From: Melieria omissa | Taxonomy: Eukaryota; Arthropoda; Insecta; Diptera; Ulidiidae | DNA length: 64,000 bases | Assembly (NCBI GenBank): GCA_963971225.1 | Contig: OZ020269.1 | Coordinates: 6,386,001-6,450,000, forward strand | Direction of reading: 5' to 3' | Shown here: piece by piece, positions 36,501 through 49,900 of the stretch | Numbering within the stretch: the first letter of the stretch is position 1 | Layout of the letters: each line of letters begins with the position of its first letter | The notes under the pieces: model-generated | Seen by the model: the letters and a program-made list of their open reading frames with translations, nothing else | Told to the model about the DNA's origin: nothing | Databases searched by the model: none | Program-made: the position numbers and the translations under genes

Positions 36501-39500
36501 GCCGAATTGCAGCCGCAGCTGTCGCGTTATTTTAGCGAAAAGCCACCAGGTTCCGTAGCGTCGAGCGAAAGTGAGGAGCTGAATCGTGTGCTGATCTTGA
36601 CTTTAGCCCGTTCAATGCATATTACAGGCTCGGGTAAGAATCCTTCAGATTAGAGTAGTGCAGATTTCTCTCAGCTTATTAAACGAACATTTCTGAAATG
36701 TTTTAAAGTTAAAACAGCCATATGCCCTTTCTGATTTGCCGTTTATAACATATTCTAGGTGATGAATTGCAGACATGGTGCAAAGAGCTGCTCAGTACTA
36801 TCATGCAGAATACCCCTCACTCTTGGGCCTCACATTCGATGGCCTGCTTTCCGCCCGCACTCAATGAATTCTTCGTGCAGAATAATCATCCGGTGGAGAA
36901 CAAGCCGCTGCTGAAAAAGTCTGTTGAGGAAGAGTATCGGAATTGGACCTCAATGTCCAATGAGAACGACATCATAACGCACTTTATACGACCCAGCACG
37001 AATCCATTGTTCCTCTGCTTGCTGTTTAAATTGATTTGGGAGACGGAGAACATCAGCCCAGTAGCATACAAGTAAGCATTGGTCTGGGAGAACAAACACC
37101 AAACGAATATTTTAGCTTTGACAATTCAATTGCAGAATTCTTGAAGGCATTGGCGCACGTGCTCTGTCAGCACATTTGCGCAAACTGTGCGACTATTTGG
37201 TGGGCGAAGTGGCCAACTCGAATGGAAAGGACTTTATTCACAAATGCGTTGACACCATCAACAATATGATCTGGAAGTACAACATTGTCACAATAGACCG
37301 TGTAGTGCTGTGTTTGGCGCTTCGCACGCAGGAAGGCAACGAGGCGCAAGTGTGTTTTCTCATCATACAGCTGCTGCTGCTGAAAGCCTCGGAATTGCGC
37401 AATCGTGTGCAAGAGTTCTGCAAGGAGAACCATCCCGATCACTGGAAACAGAATAATTGGTACAAATAGAAATAAGACATTTTATTTGTGTGCGCTTGAC
37501 CGGTTTTGCTTCTCTCTCGCTGGCAGGCATGAGAAGCATCTATCTTTCCATCAGAAATACCCTGAGAAGTTTGCGCCCGACGAATCGGCTTCACATCCGC
37601 CCCTGCCCGTGTATTTTTGCAATGTGTGCTTGCGGTTTCTGCCTGTGCTGGACATCGTGGTGCATCGCTTCATCGAGCTGCCAATACAGCACGTGCATCA
37701 GATTTTGGAAGTTATATTGGACCACCTCAGTATACTTTATAAATTTCATGGTGATTTTACCTTATTGCTTATAATCTAAAATTCAACTTAGTAATATTCA
37801 TGTTCTCTGCACAGATCGCCCCATCACATACCTTTACAACACGCTACACTTTTACGAGCGAATACTGCGCGAACGTCCTTCGCTCAAAAAGAAATTGGTA
37901 TGTATAGCTTCATGTCGATCTTGATAGAAGATTATGTTTAACAGGTCATTTTCAAATTGCTTTGAAATTGCCGCATCCCGCAGGTTAGCGCCGTCACTTG
38001 CTCATTCTGCGACATTCGCCCGCCCAACTGGTGCGTCAGCGAGCCATATAAAATGTTTTTGCAAAATCAAGAACTGCTTTGGAATCCCGATCTCACCTAT
38101 TACGTAAATCTGGTGGGACGCCTCTCTAACAGTAAGTCAACACATCGCTGTGAAATATGGAATGATGATCATTAAAACTATTGTTTTATTCCATTTGCAG
38201 CCATTACCGGACAAGATCTGTTTTACAATACAGACTGGCGCTTCAACGAGTTTCCCAATGCGCCGACACATGCACTGTACGTCACTTGTGTTGAGCTGCT
38301 AAGTTTGCCTGTCGCACCCATAATAGTGGCCAACAATGTGATCGATGTGATTGTCAAGGGCCACTCGCTTATACCGGAGGCGGACATACACAACTACATT
38401 AATGCGGTGGGCATTATTATGGCCGCTCTCCCTGAGCCCTTCTGGAGCGGCATCTACGATCGGCTGCAGGATGTGCTGAACTCGCCAAAAATGCTCAAGT
38501 GGAGCTATCGCTTTTCGGCGTTCGAATTATTCAACTTCAAGATTGTTAAAGAGGCATTGGTTGAGAAGAGTTACGCGCTTGTATTGGCGGTGGTGCACTC
38601 TGTGTTCCATCACATGGGCGCCTTCAAATTGGCCACAATGACAAAGTAGGACCTTGCTACCAGTGTTTTCAAACTCTGAAAAGTTACATCTATTATTTGC
38701 GTATATACTTTGCAGATATCTGAACGAAAAGCTGAAGCCATGTGTTCGAACCGAGCATCAGTTGGTGTTTTTGTGTCATGTCTTTGGACCATTCCTACAG
38801 CGCATTGAACAGGAGAAGCCGAATGCGATAGCGACGATTGCAATTTTTCTATATGAGCTGCTCGATGTGGTGGATAAACAGCACGGACCGGCGCCACTAG
38901 AATACATGGATTCGATTTGTGATTTCTTGTGAGTCTGCAATTAAGTTTTCTTAGTTAAAGCCTTACTGAATAGTTTACAATTTGTTTCTAGGTACCACAT
39001 TAAATATATACATGTGGGCAATATGATTAAAAATGAATCTGAGGCGATTATAAAGCGACTGCGCCCAGCATTACAATTGCGGCTGCGATTCATTACGCGT
39101 TTGAATCTCGAAGATATACACACTGAGAAGAAGTAAGGGGTGAAAACCAAAAAAATATGTTGTAAGATATGTGTGAGATTGCTCTATTCTCTATAGGTAC
39201 TACATGAAATGAAATTAATTTCATTTCGTGCCAAACTTTAGCTTTTAATTAAGCAATGTAATTTCGAATCCTTTTTATGTCTGCTAAACCAAAGCTGGGG
39301 TCCAGTGATAAAAATCTGCAACGCATATACCTACATATATATGAGTATATTCGCTTTCATCTCATATAATTTTCAAATTATTTCCAGCTTAACGACTGCT
39401 TCACAGCAGATATCTGCAACTCAACAACAACAACAGCAGCAACAGCTCATGGGAAATGCGCAAAATCAAGCCGTGCAACAAGTTCAAGCTACTAGTGCCC

Positions 39501-39721
39501 AACAACAGCAACAGCAGCAACAACAACCACAGCCGCAACAGCAACAGCAAAATCCCATAGGAAACATGGGACAAGTGGTTGGGAGTGGCAACACCGCAGC
39601 ACAAATGGCAAGTTATAATATGTTGGCACAACAGCAACAACAACAACAACATATGAGCGCCAACATTGGACATCCACAACAGATGCAATACTTCCTCTCC
39701 AACATGCCACCTAGATACTAA
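33526..39721 (+). CDS. MED23: Mediator complex subunit 23, 22 exons
   Basis: Exons: 33526-33564, 33637-33730, 33776-33965, 34025-34157, 34220-34387, 34449-34964, 35024-35110, 35168-35269, 35541-35641, 35703-35951, 36016-36143, 36217-36388, 36458-36633, 36759-37071, 37136-37459, 37527-37750, 37815-37897, 37984-38131, 38201-38645, 38716-38928, 38992-39132, 39388-39721 (4380 nt, 1459 aa). MED23 (Sur2/CRSP130) is a Mediator tail subunit linking activators such as MAPK-driven ETS factors to RNA polymerase II. Aligning by eye to human MED23, matching blocks include CTLVSVPQSNKMQLNL, FESTALRLIIGLGSAELQPQ, EELNRVLILTLARSMH, YRNWTSMSNENDIITHF, WKYNIVTIDRVVLCLALRTQ, CNVCLRFLPVLDIVVHRF and WRFNEFPNAPTHALYVTCVE. 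The last exon encodes a tail of Gln runs (about residues 1360-1450) that the human protein lacks. Length is close to the Drosophila protein as I recall it. Confidence 0.96.
39419..39660. repeat. CAA/CAG repeats encoding poly-Gln in MED23
   Basis: Three clusters of CAA and CAG triplets (about 39422-39446, 39500-39550 and 39628-39650) encode the Gln runs in the last MED23 exon. Mixed CAA/CAG usage makes them less prone to slippage than pure CAG. Confidence 0.85.
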
Positions 39722-41260
39722 CTACACAATTTTGAATATATTTCAGTAAAATAAAAGTCATACATCAAGCATGTAGCACTAAATTAAACTCATCTCTGTC
39801 TTTACTGCTTTACGTTTTGTAGTTAATTTACGCAGAAGGAGAAATTGTGCTGATTTGATGTTATGATTTGACGATAACTCCTGCTTTGTCGGTTAACTTG
39901 TTCTGATTTTTTTATTTGTCTACGCAAGTCACAACTGTAAATGTTTTAATAATTTTTGAAGATCTCTTGTGGAAAAAGCTTAACTTGACAATCAGGGCGT
40001 AGCCAGAACTTGGACATGAGGAGTTTTACAAAATGTTTTTTTAAACAATTTGGTTGTACATGCTTTTTAAAGTAAAATGCACTTTTCAAAGAGGGCTTTT
40101 TGTGGTGGTGCCACCCATACGCGACTTAGTGCAATGGAAAATTCATAAAATTAGGTTTACTGTAAGCAAAGTTATTGCGTCTGAAGTAAAAGTATGTTTT
40201 TGTCAATGGTTGAAAACTTCGATGATAATTTGCAAAGAGCAAATATTCAGTTTTGCTTTAAAGTTGATAAAACTTTAATTGAAACATTTTAATTGATGAA
40301 AAACGATTGTCAGAACCTAAATGATGACCAACGTGTTAGCCCACTGAAATCCGCGATCACCATAAATTCCTTCAAAGCTAGGCGGTAATTTTTTTTTTAT
40401 TTACTTTGTTTTTAATTATGTTTTTGTTTTGTTATCTGTGTTATTTTGTATACCAAAATAACAAAGCAAAAGCGATCGCGGTGTAGGCGATCGCTTTTGT
40501 CACCATTTGGAATAAAACTCACACGCAATTTTTTTACGTACCTTAGTATATGTTTAATAAACCCTCTGGAAAGATATATGCAATATTAGAATAGTCGCAA
40601 AATAAATCGTTGAAGTTTGGTCTTGGAAGATACTAAATATTGAGGTATGGAAACATTTATTTTCAGTATTTTTTTGTTTAGCGGCTATTTGCTCCTTCGC
40701 GGAACTTTAGAGCTCTATATATATATTTATTTACTGAGAGCGGAAGCGCCTGGGGTCATCCAGTTGGATATTGGTCAAGGACGAATACAAAAATCGTTGA
40801 TTTTGAGGACGTAGCTTGAGGACGTAGAAGCCATCCAAAAGGCTTGTATAGACATCCTAAAGACATTTCAGCCAACGATCTGAAACACTCATCAGACATG
40901 CTGACATCCAAAAGCCCCTCTTGTCTACGCCCCTGGTTCTATTGTTCAAATGCATGATACAAAAATATAAATAAATATTGTTTACAAAAATATAAATAAA
41001 TATTATTGCATTATGGTTCAAATGTATGGTGACACGAATGAAATAGTGTGTTGGATTGACATATGTTTTTTTCTTATAAATGCAACACTGCGCATTTTGT
41101 TTACTGCTGCTTACATCAGGAAGACGAATAGGGGGACAGGTTGTAGTCAGTTTGGCGCGCAAATAAACTTTTGTTGGTGGTCGGAGAATTTGCACAGTGA
41201 AAACGAAAAATTTCAGTAAAAAATTAAGTTAAACGAGCGTTGCACAGAAAATTGAGCAAT
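39722..41260. other. Med23/Caf1-p105 intergenic region
   Basis: AATAAA at 39750-39755 is the likely Med23 polyadenylation signal, only 29 bp after the stop. Most of the rest is the hAT-like element at 39993-40935. The remaining part up to 41260 holds the Caf1-p105 promoter and 5' UTR. No gene was found. Confidence 0.6.
39993..40935. mobile_element. hAT-like non-autonomous element with central hairpin
   Basis: The left end reads CAGGGCGTAGCCAGAAC and the right end is the complement of CAGGGGCGTAGACAAGAG. These are imperfect inverted repeats of the CAGGGGCG hAT type. The 943-bp body has no transposase. A perfect 13-bp inverted repeat with a 7-nt loop (40467-40499, containing GCGATCGC on each side) lies almost exactly at the midpoint. 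I see no convincing 8-bp target duplication, so the family call is inference. Confidence 0.5.
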
Positions 41261-43610
41261 ATGAAGTGTAAAATACCAGAGATCTCATGGCACAATCGCG
41301 ATCCTGTGTTAAGTGTGGACATACAGCCGCGATCGATCCAAAGCGGCGGCAACACCTTTCACCGACTCGCGTCCGGAGGCACCGACTCTCACGTGCTAAT
41401 CTGGCATTTGGGCTACGACGCTGTTGGCGCTGACATTAGTTTGGACCTGGCGGCCGATTTGACGCGGCATCAGCGCGCAGTGAACGCAGTGAAATGGTCG
41501 CCGAACGGGGAACTCTTGGCCTCCGGTGACGACGAGAGTGTGGTATTCATTTGGAAGCAAAAGTCGGAGCACGAGCCAATGAACATACTGGATAGCACCA
41601 ACGAGCAGGACAAGGAGGTGTGGATCGTGCTGAAGGTTTTACGCGGTCACATGGAGGACATTTACGACCTGAGCTGGGCGCCGAATTCGCAGTTCTTGGT
41701 TAGTGGGTCGGTGGACAACTCGGCAATTATTTGGGATGTGCAAAAGGGAAAGTCGCTGGCATTGCTGACTGAACACAAATCGTTTGTGCAGGGTGTGGCT
41801 TGGGATCCCAGGAATCAGTACATTGCCACGCTGAGTTCGGACAGGTAAGCAGGCGCGTCCAGTGGGCTTTTTTGTCGTTGATAGTAATGCATTTTTATGG
41901 GGTTGCAGGTATTTGCGAATTTTCGACATTCAAAGCAAGCGAGTGCTGCACCGCGTCAACAAGGCACTACTGCCAGTTGCCGAGGGACATGCGCTGCACG
42001 GACGGCGATTGCACCTTTTCCACGATGACACTTTGCAGACGTTTTTCCGACGCTTGTGCTTCACGCCAGACGGGACGCTGTTGCTGACACCGGCCGGCTT
42101 GGCTGAGGACGATACCGTGAGCCATTCGGTGCACACCACTTACGCGTTCAGTCGGCACGCTTTCCGACAGCCTGCCATTATACTGCCGTGTCCCGATCAG
42201 TACACGGTCGCGGTGCGTTGCTGTCCGCTGCTGTTCCGCCTCCGACCCCATAATGAGAAAACCAATCCGCCTGTGGTGCCGTTGCCTTATCGCATGATCT
42301 TCGCTGTGGCCACACGCAGCTCGGTTTACTTTTATGATACACAACAGCGACAACCCTTCGCCGTCATCTCGAATATACACTACACGCGGCTGACGGATTT
42401 GACGTGGTCAAGCGATGGCGGAATTGTGGTGGTTTCTAGCACAGATGGCTTCTGCTCACTGATCACATTTGAAAGCGGTGAACTGGGTGAGGAGTACGAA
42501 GATGCAGGTTCTGTGCTGGACGCAGCCTGGGCCAGTGGAACGTCCTTGGTGACGAAAAGGAGTAAAAAGCAAAAGGAAAACGATATTCAGGCAACGGCGA
42601 AGCTACAAAAAGCAACAGATCAATCCAAAGGGGGTAAAGAAGGAAAAGAACAGGCAGAGGAGAAGACTGCCGGACGAGAGCCGTTCGGCCAGCAGCAAAT
42701 TCCAATGGAAGTAGATGAACTAGAAAGGCCACAGGAAACCACCACTGCTAAAGCAACCGACAGCTTTAGCGAAATAGCCGAGAACGATGACGGAAAGACT
42801 TTAGCTACACATGACACCAAAGATGAGACATCGTTGTCAAAGCCCGTGCTGTCCATACCAACAACAACAAGAACAGCAGTTCCGCTGCCCGTAACTGTCA
42901 TACTAGACAAGGAAATCCTTAGCTCGGATGAGAAATTCGAATCACCCGAAAAGAAGAGTCGTCTGGCTACGCCCATTATGGTGCGCCGCACACCGCGTAG
43001 CACCAGCAACAGGGTTTCTGGTGCAGCGGCGGAACCTACTGCCACTGCAGCATCAGTAGCTAGCGCCGTTGTCGCCTTGTCGTCTGCGGCGAGTGGCTAC
43101 AAATCACCGTTGGCTACTGTGCAGTCATCCAGCAAACTACCAAAGTGTGCAACACCGATTTCTGTGCGACGCACACCACGCGCCATCATACCGGCGGCTC
43201 CAGCGATAAATGTTCCAATCGCCGGAGAAGAGGCACTGGATGCTTGGCCATTGGGCGAAGAGCCACAACAGCAAACAGCCGATGTTGCTAAAACAATCAA
43301 AATGAACGACACTGACGTAAAGGAGACGTTGGAGTGCACTGAAGATATTCGTTTGGTCTACGAAGATACTGTGGAAGGCAACAGCACCCCACCAGTGCCA
43401 GTTGCAAACGAAAAGAAAAATGAGAGAAACGAAGTGCCACAAACAGGCACAGAATCAGCAGGGATCAAGGGGTTGGAGGTGGAGCCAACTGCCAGCCATC
43501 TGAGCAAGACGCCCACCCAGAAGCAGTCAACGCCGAACGCTAAAACGCCGAGGCGTGTGCAGTTGAAGACCATTTCGACGCCTAAGTCGAAGAAGAAACT
43601 GCTGAACTGA
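41261..43610 (+). CDS. Caf1-105: Chromatin assembly factor 1 p105 subunit (CHAF1B type), 2 exons
   Basis: Exons are 41261-41844 and 41909-43610 (2286 nt, 761 aa), split by a 64-bp intron. The start is the ATG opening MKCKIPEISWHNRDPVLSVD, typical of CHAF1B. CAF-1 deposits H3-H4 on replicating DNA; this subunit is the middle one and binds the histone chaperone Asf1. Residues 1 to about 400 form a WD40 propeller: LASGGTDSHVLIWHL, HQRAVNAVKWSPNGELLASG, GHMEDIYDLSWAPNSQFLVS, HKSFVQGVAWDPRNQYIATL, RLCFTPDGTLLLTPAG and TDLTWSSDGGIVVVSSTDGF. The rest is low-complexity and charged, with two copies of TPI-x-VRRTPR near residues 548 and 608. AATAAA at 43727-43732 is a likely poly(A) signal. It is convergent with the G-alpha-o gene. 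Confidence 0.95.
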
Positions 43611-43726
43611 ATTATATGTACAGCGTTTTGTATCTATTTGAAATGCATGGGTTGCTGTTGCATTTGGTTGTTGTGGCCTCTATTAGTTGATAATTACATA
43701 TAGCTGCATATTCATATTTATAAATT

Positions 43727-43732
43727 AATAAA
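43727..43732 (+). terminator. Caf1-p105 polyadenylation signal AATAAA
   Basis: AATAAA occurs 117 bp after the stop codon, within a short AT-rich 3' UTR. Confidence 0.55.
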
Positions 43733-44790
43733 TGTACGTGCTCAATTTTTATGGCAATTTGTAGTTTAGTTTTTGAAGCTTCGCGAGTGTTAACAAATAA
43801 CCGCTGAAATACGGACAATTTATAGGGATTTCACGAAAGGCCAGTAGGGGGTCTGGGCTGTTGCAAATAGGTTTATTACTAAAGATGGTACATAGCAACG
43901 GAGGAAGGTAATTTGGAAGAGACAACAAAACCAATTCTGCAGTTATGCAAATTGTTTCGATTGTGTTTTGAAGGAATAAAATTGATTGAAATTGGTTTAT
44001 GTTTTTGTTAATTTTTATTATATTTAATTCAAGATGATCTAACACTGTGATTTTCTTTTTCTTTTACATACAAACATGTTTTCTCGTTTTATGCCTTTGT
44101 TTTGTTCTTTAATTTGCTGGTTTTGTTTTTATTTTTGGATTTCAATATTGTGGAGTGTGTTTTGCTTGTAAAATTCTGAAAATGTTCTGGTTACATTTTT
44201 TTATTGTTGCCGCAGTTGTGTGTTCTGCTTATTGATTGGTTTACATTTTGCAAATTGGGGAAATCGGAAAATTGCAGTAATAAAAAGTTGTTCGGCGTCG
44301 TGTTTGACATTGAATTCTGAATGTTGTAGTTGTTCAGTGTTGTTTGTTTGTTGGTATGTTTGTTGTTCTTAGCATACATATGTAGGAAAATAGAACAAAA
44401 TCGGTTGCATTTTTATTCATAATTTTTTATATTTATGCTGTATTACAAAAAGAGCTATGTGTTGTTTCTGCTGTGCGGTAGATATCGTTTCTGTCTTGCT
44501 TTTAATTTTGTTGACGTTCCATTGTGTGTTTGTGTAAGTGTAATATAAAATAAAGTCAAAGCAAAAACATTACTCCGGCCATCGCGTTTTTCTTTTTTTC
44601 TGTTTGGTTTTTTGTTTTTTGTTTTTGTTGATATTGAATAGATAAGTTTTGGTATTTTTTCTTTGTTTTACAGAGAAAAATTAGAATAACATTTTTGGGT
44701 TTTTAATGCCGTGGTTGTGTTTTCTTGTTATTGTGTTTGTCTTTGTTTAGTTTTAAAGAGCAAAATGCCCAAAGGATGTCGAAACTCACG

Positions 44791-44816
44791 TATATATATG
44801 TGTGTGTGTGTGTGTG
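44791..44816. repeat. TA/TG microsatellite
   Basis: A TA run passes directly into a TG dinucleotide run. It is a simple repeat with no associated feature. Confidence 0.9.
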
Positions 44817-46910
44817 CACGTACTCGCTTGTGTGCATTTATGTTTGGGTGTGTGTATATATGTATGTATTTATATAGGCATGCACGTACGTAATTGTCGA
44901 ATCAATCGAATTGAATGCAAAATGGCAGAGTAGAAGAGTAATAAATTTCATACAATTTTTTCACAGTTTCCTTTCTTCATTTCTCGTTTATCGATTTGCA
45001 TTTTTATCTTTAGCATTTAGGTTTCTCTTCATTTTCTTAATGACATATGTATTTACTTCATTAATTTGTTGCTTAATCTCAATTAAACTTTTGGTTACAA
45101 TCAAAATCGGTTATAATAAATGCTGACTCTGCTGGTTGGGTCGGGGAATGGGTGGAGACGGGGCTAGACAGCGGGTGGGTCTGTATTTGTGGAACAGGAG
45201 GGCATGGTCGGGGGGCGCGTAATGTGGTCAGTTAGTATGCAAATTAAAGCGACTTAATTTAATTTACACCATAATTAACAAACTTTAATTTGATTTGCTG
45301 CAACTCCTTCGTCTTCACGTCTCGCTTTTTGTGATTTTATGACTTGCACATTTTTTTTTTAATTTCTGATGCGCTTTCTTGCATTACTGCTTTCGCAGCA
45401 GTTTTTGTTTGAATTATGTATTTAATTGATTAATTAATTTAATTTTGTTGTTGTTATTTAACGATTTCGATTAGCCGCTTCTCGTTTCACAATATTTCAC
45501 ACATTATTCACGGCTCGCGCCAATTTCCGTTGCATTTATGTTTACATATTCAAACTTCTGAAGGGTGGGGGAGACAACTAAAGCGAATTCTTTTAGGCTA
45601 CAAATCAGATTTAACATCTATAAGTTTATCTACCTATTAAATGTTTCAAATGTTCATTTCACTTTGATCATTTTTAGTTTTCGTCTATTTTTCGTTCTAT
45701 CTCAATTTTTTCAATAATTTATTATGTTAGTTTTTGTTATTTCTGTTGTTGTGTTTGGTTTACTTTTATCATTAACTTTGCTTTGTTTTTAGTTTTAGCT
45801 GCGTGAATGCTATCATTTTAGATATTCGTATTAAGTTTTATTTTGTTCTGTTGTTGGTATAATTGTTTAAAAGTTTTTGTAATAATTACAAGTGGTTGTG
45901 GTTGTTGTCGTTTGCGGTACACGAGTTGAGGTGCCGCTACGTCTGTCTCTGTGTTTTGCACTTGTGTCACATGGCGCTTGCAGTGCGGTACAGCGGACAG
46001 AAACAGGTGTGTGGTGAATGCTGGTGGTGAGGGAGGGGTGAGTTGGTGTGGATGTTTGTCGGAAATCGGCTGATACGGATGAGATGATGGAAAAGTGGAC
46101 TTTGGTTTCAAGTGTGTGCGACTTTCCAGATGAGTGAAAAAACTGCCAATTTAGGGGAGGCAAACGCCCAGACCTCTGTGGGCTTAAGATATCTGCAAGT
46201 ACTGCGGCGGCGAATGAGGTGCAACATGTTCACTCTGGAGTCAATGTAACTGATAAATGCAGCGAAAGTTGCACTTTGAAAGTATCGAAATGGATCGCTT
46301 TGAAAAGAAACTGATCGGTTTCCACTCTCCGGTGGTGAAGATGTTCACAATGGGCTGCCCAGTCCTTCTAGTGAAAGTGCAGAAGTCTTAAGCTGACCTC
46401 AGCTCAGCAAAATTGTTAAGTTACTGAAGATATTTAAAAATCTCAAACCGTCTCTCGGATCAATGGTTACAACTCTATTCGTACATGCGCGATTTTTATT
46501 TGCCTTGAACGTTTGTTCTTGCAAAACTGATTAAGTTCAATTAAAATACGCAAAAGCTTCAAGTAAATGTTTCGGAAAAGTGGGGACAACGTTTTTTTCT
46601 GCATTATGCATTGTTGGCTTTTTCTCTCTTAGCTGCTGTGCTTATCGGCATCAGGACTTATGTGTGTGTGTGTTCGTATTTGTAATTGTTGTAAATGCTT
46701 CGTACGTGAATGCGTTCAAGAGTAAAGCAAGTCATAAAAAATGTACATGAAAAATATATGAATATATTTATTTATTTATGTATAGGTATGTATAGCGAAT
46801 ATGTATGTATGTGTACATGTGTATGCAGCTGCTGTTAGTTTTCTGCGTGGCTATACTTAAGTATTTCACGTTTGTGTCTCAAATCTGCACAAGTCGACAA
46901 TGCTGACTTG

Positions 46911-46937
46911 CGTGGGTGTGTGTGTGCGTGTGTGTGA
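46911..46937. repeat. Imperfect TG microsatellite
   Basis: A TG run interrupted by single-base changes in the gene-poor region. A smaller TG run is at about 46661-46671. Confidence 0.85.
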
Positions 46938-49900
46938 TTGAGTGTATGGATGTCCTGCTGTTGTTCCTGCTGCTATTTACTGTCGCCTCGGCCGCTTATG
47001 ATAGATTTTCCTCTTCAGATAATTAAACGTTCTATAAATTACATCATTTCAAGCATTACTTGTAAATTTTTTGTTAATGTAATTGTTGATTCTGTTTATT
47101 TTTCATTTGCGTTTGCATTTGGTTTTATTCTATAATAATTTTTGTTTAGCAGTTTTCTTCTTTCAATAAATATAATTACAATTACATACTTAATATTTGT
47201 AAAAATGGTCACGTTGTGGTATTTATTCTGGTTTTCACTTAATTTCTTCACATACTCTTCTTTTCTGATATATGAAAAAATTTATCTTTTATTTTGCTTT
47301 AAATTTGTTATGAGTGTTTCCTTTATCATTTATTTCTTTTATGATAAATACATAATTTGTATAAAGAGAGAATTTTCAATTTCAATTTAATTTTTATTAT
47401 GATTTCCTTCACGGTTGGTTTCTTGGTTTTGTGTTGGGTTCAGTTTTTTGGTTTTTGTGCAATTAATGAGCGTTTGCTGTTTACTGTTGTAGATTGCTGA
47501 TGAGCTGCTCCCGTGTGGTAGTTGTCGACTGTACTTGAATCTGTTTTCGAGCGTGTGAAATGCAAGTGTCGCCGTTTCAGTGTTGGACGATGTGGCTGCA
47601 GCGTACAATGTGTGTGAATAGTGTAGTGAGTGTGCAACCCGTGTGTCAGCCGCACTGTCCGAAGTGTAGGTTGCGCTTATTAGAGCCGCTGGCTGTGGCC
47701 CACAATCCTACAAGCCATTAGACGATCTGTTCTTTACTAAATGGGAGACTTGAAACCAATTTCACCAATTTCATGTTTAAACTAAATTTACTTTACGGAA
47801 CAAGAGCAACGATTTTTGTTTTTTTTAAGAAAACTCAATTCACAATTTGCACTTTGCTGCAGTAAAACGTATATCATTCACCATAAACACAACCGGCCTG
47901 GAGCAAAATTAATGTGTGATTTTTGAATTGAAGGTATTTGTATCACTGACTAAGCGATCCCTGAACAAAATACTCGAGCTCTGAATGAACAATGTCGGAA
48001 GCGGCTATTGGGAACTTTTCCGTGTATTGGACGACCGTTGACCAAAGCACGCAACGCAGCATAGCGATAGAGGAATGCGAGCCCAAAATGTGCAAATTGT
48101 AACATGCAACACTCGTTTTCAAATGCAAATGCAAAAGCTGCCTCTCTTCTGCCGATTTAGTTCTGTGAAATTTTAATCGCTTCTCTAAGTCCGCAACAAA
48201 AGCCAACGTTGAAGACGGAATGTTCTGAAAATCCTGTACAAAACCAATGTTTTGGCTTTGTTTTCTATTGTTGTAACTAGTAGTTGTTGTTTTACTGCTT
48301 AAATAATAATAAATACATATTTATTTAACTTTATTAGATCCGATAATTTTTGGTACAATTGCAGCTTACGAGTATGTAAATACGTAAGAGTAAGTAAATC
48401 TGTGCGTACAGTGTACATTAAATAACTTAAAGGTAGAATGCTTTGAAAATGACAAAACAGGCGTGTGTGTGTGAGAAGGGAAGAGGGCATAATTCAAACA
48501 AATGTGGAACACCAATCAATGCTTTCAATAAAAGCGCTGCAAAATCGGCACTTTCGTTTCACGGTCCGAAGATGGAGTATAGATAAGTTGTGTGTCCATT
48601 ACATATATTAATTTTTTTTTAATAATTCCGTTTTCACGACGACTGCATGCTGAGCAAAAACTGCCCTAATAGGACTACTAAGTAATGTTTGAAACATTAA
48701 ACTGTTCCTACATTTTTACTAAGTCGGGCATTGACCGAATGCTTTTTCCTTTGCTAATTCTCTGAAGAATTGCTATTATGAATTTTCTCAGCGCTCTTTC
48801 AGATGGAATTTACATCAATACGGATATTTATTTAAAATGTATTTTAATTGAGCACCCAACAATTTGTTCGCGACACAAAATTCAAGTCCAAAATAATCGG
48901 TTCGACTCGCAGTAGGTTTTAAGAGTAGAAGGTAGGCGGTAGGAATTGTAGAAAAACGTTAATTTAGTGCTAATAGTTCACGGATTGATTATTGCGTTCT
49001 TTGCAATTTCAAATGATTTTTGTACTTGAACTAGTAGAATAATCAAAGTTTTCTTTACGTTTTAACATTCCTTTCCACTTACTAAAAGAATTATTTAGAA
49101 AAACTGTAATTTTGGTGTATTAATTAATACTATCAAGTACACATTTTAATAGTTTCGCTAATGCGATTGCTTCTTAATCCGAGAGTCGTTTCCGCCCAGT
49201 ACTCATTTGGTACACATTTACTACTTTAAAAAAGTACTCCATCTTCAGTATCACTATAACAGACAATTGTTTCTGATCAAATGTGCAGCGCCTTTAAGGA
49301 TAAATGTAATGCACTTCCCGAATACGGTTGGATGTTGTTAATAAAATATATATGCCTATTACGTTCATTTGAATTCAGTGTGGAAATTTCGACTTATAAC
49401 TAAATACAGTTTTAATAAATTAACAATACAAAATAAAAATATTCGAAATTAAAGAATTTGGAGAATTAAGCCACGTTGTAGCAGTTATGACACAGAGAGA
49501 CATGTATGTAGAGCGACAGACAGTGAAGGCGTTAAATAAAAGCTTAATTTCTTTCATTTACAGCAGTTATTATTATTATTAATTACATCAGCAAGTGAAC
49601 TGCACATCAAATATAAAAAAAAATTATATAAAACATTGTATTAATTAGAAACGAAAAATACAAATGAAAATACTCTACGGAGTTGTGAAGAAGTAAATAA
49701 ATTCATTTCGAGCAACACTCGTACACAATAAACGTATATGTATGCGGTATGTATGTGCGTATAAACAAATACACACAAACGTGTTAAATGCCATTTCACT
49801 AAATACATAAAATTTTCCATTTTCATATTTATAGATAAATATATAAAGTTTTTCTTCTACAGCATTGTAACTGCTCGCCTGGTCTGTATGCTTTTTTGTG

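Noticed and set aside
40467..40499. Rho-independent-type terminator or microRNA precursor
   Set aside because: The 13-bp stem has no T tract after it and flies do not use such terminators. The stem is too short for a typical miRNA precursor.
42463..43573. Minus-strand frames over Caf1-p105 exon 2
   Set aside because: They are antisense readings of the repetitive p105 tail. The plus-strand frame is continuous and homologous.
45818..46163. Two overlapping minus-strand frames of about 97 aa with Pro, Thr and His runs
   Set aside because: Composition reflects TG-rich DNA read in antisense. No family resemblance and no splice context.
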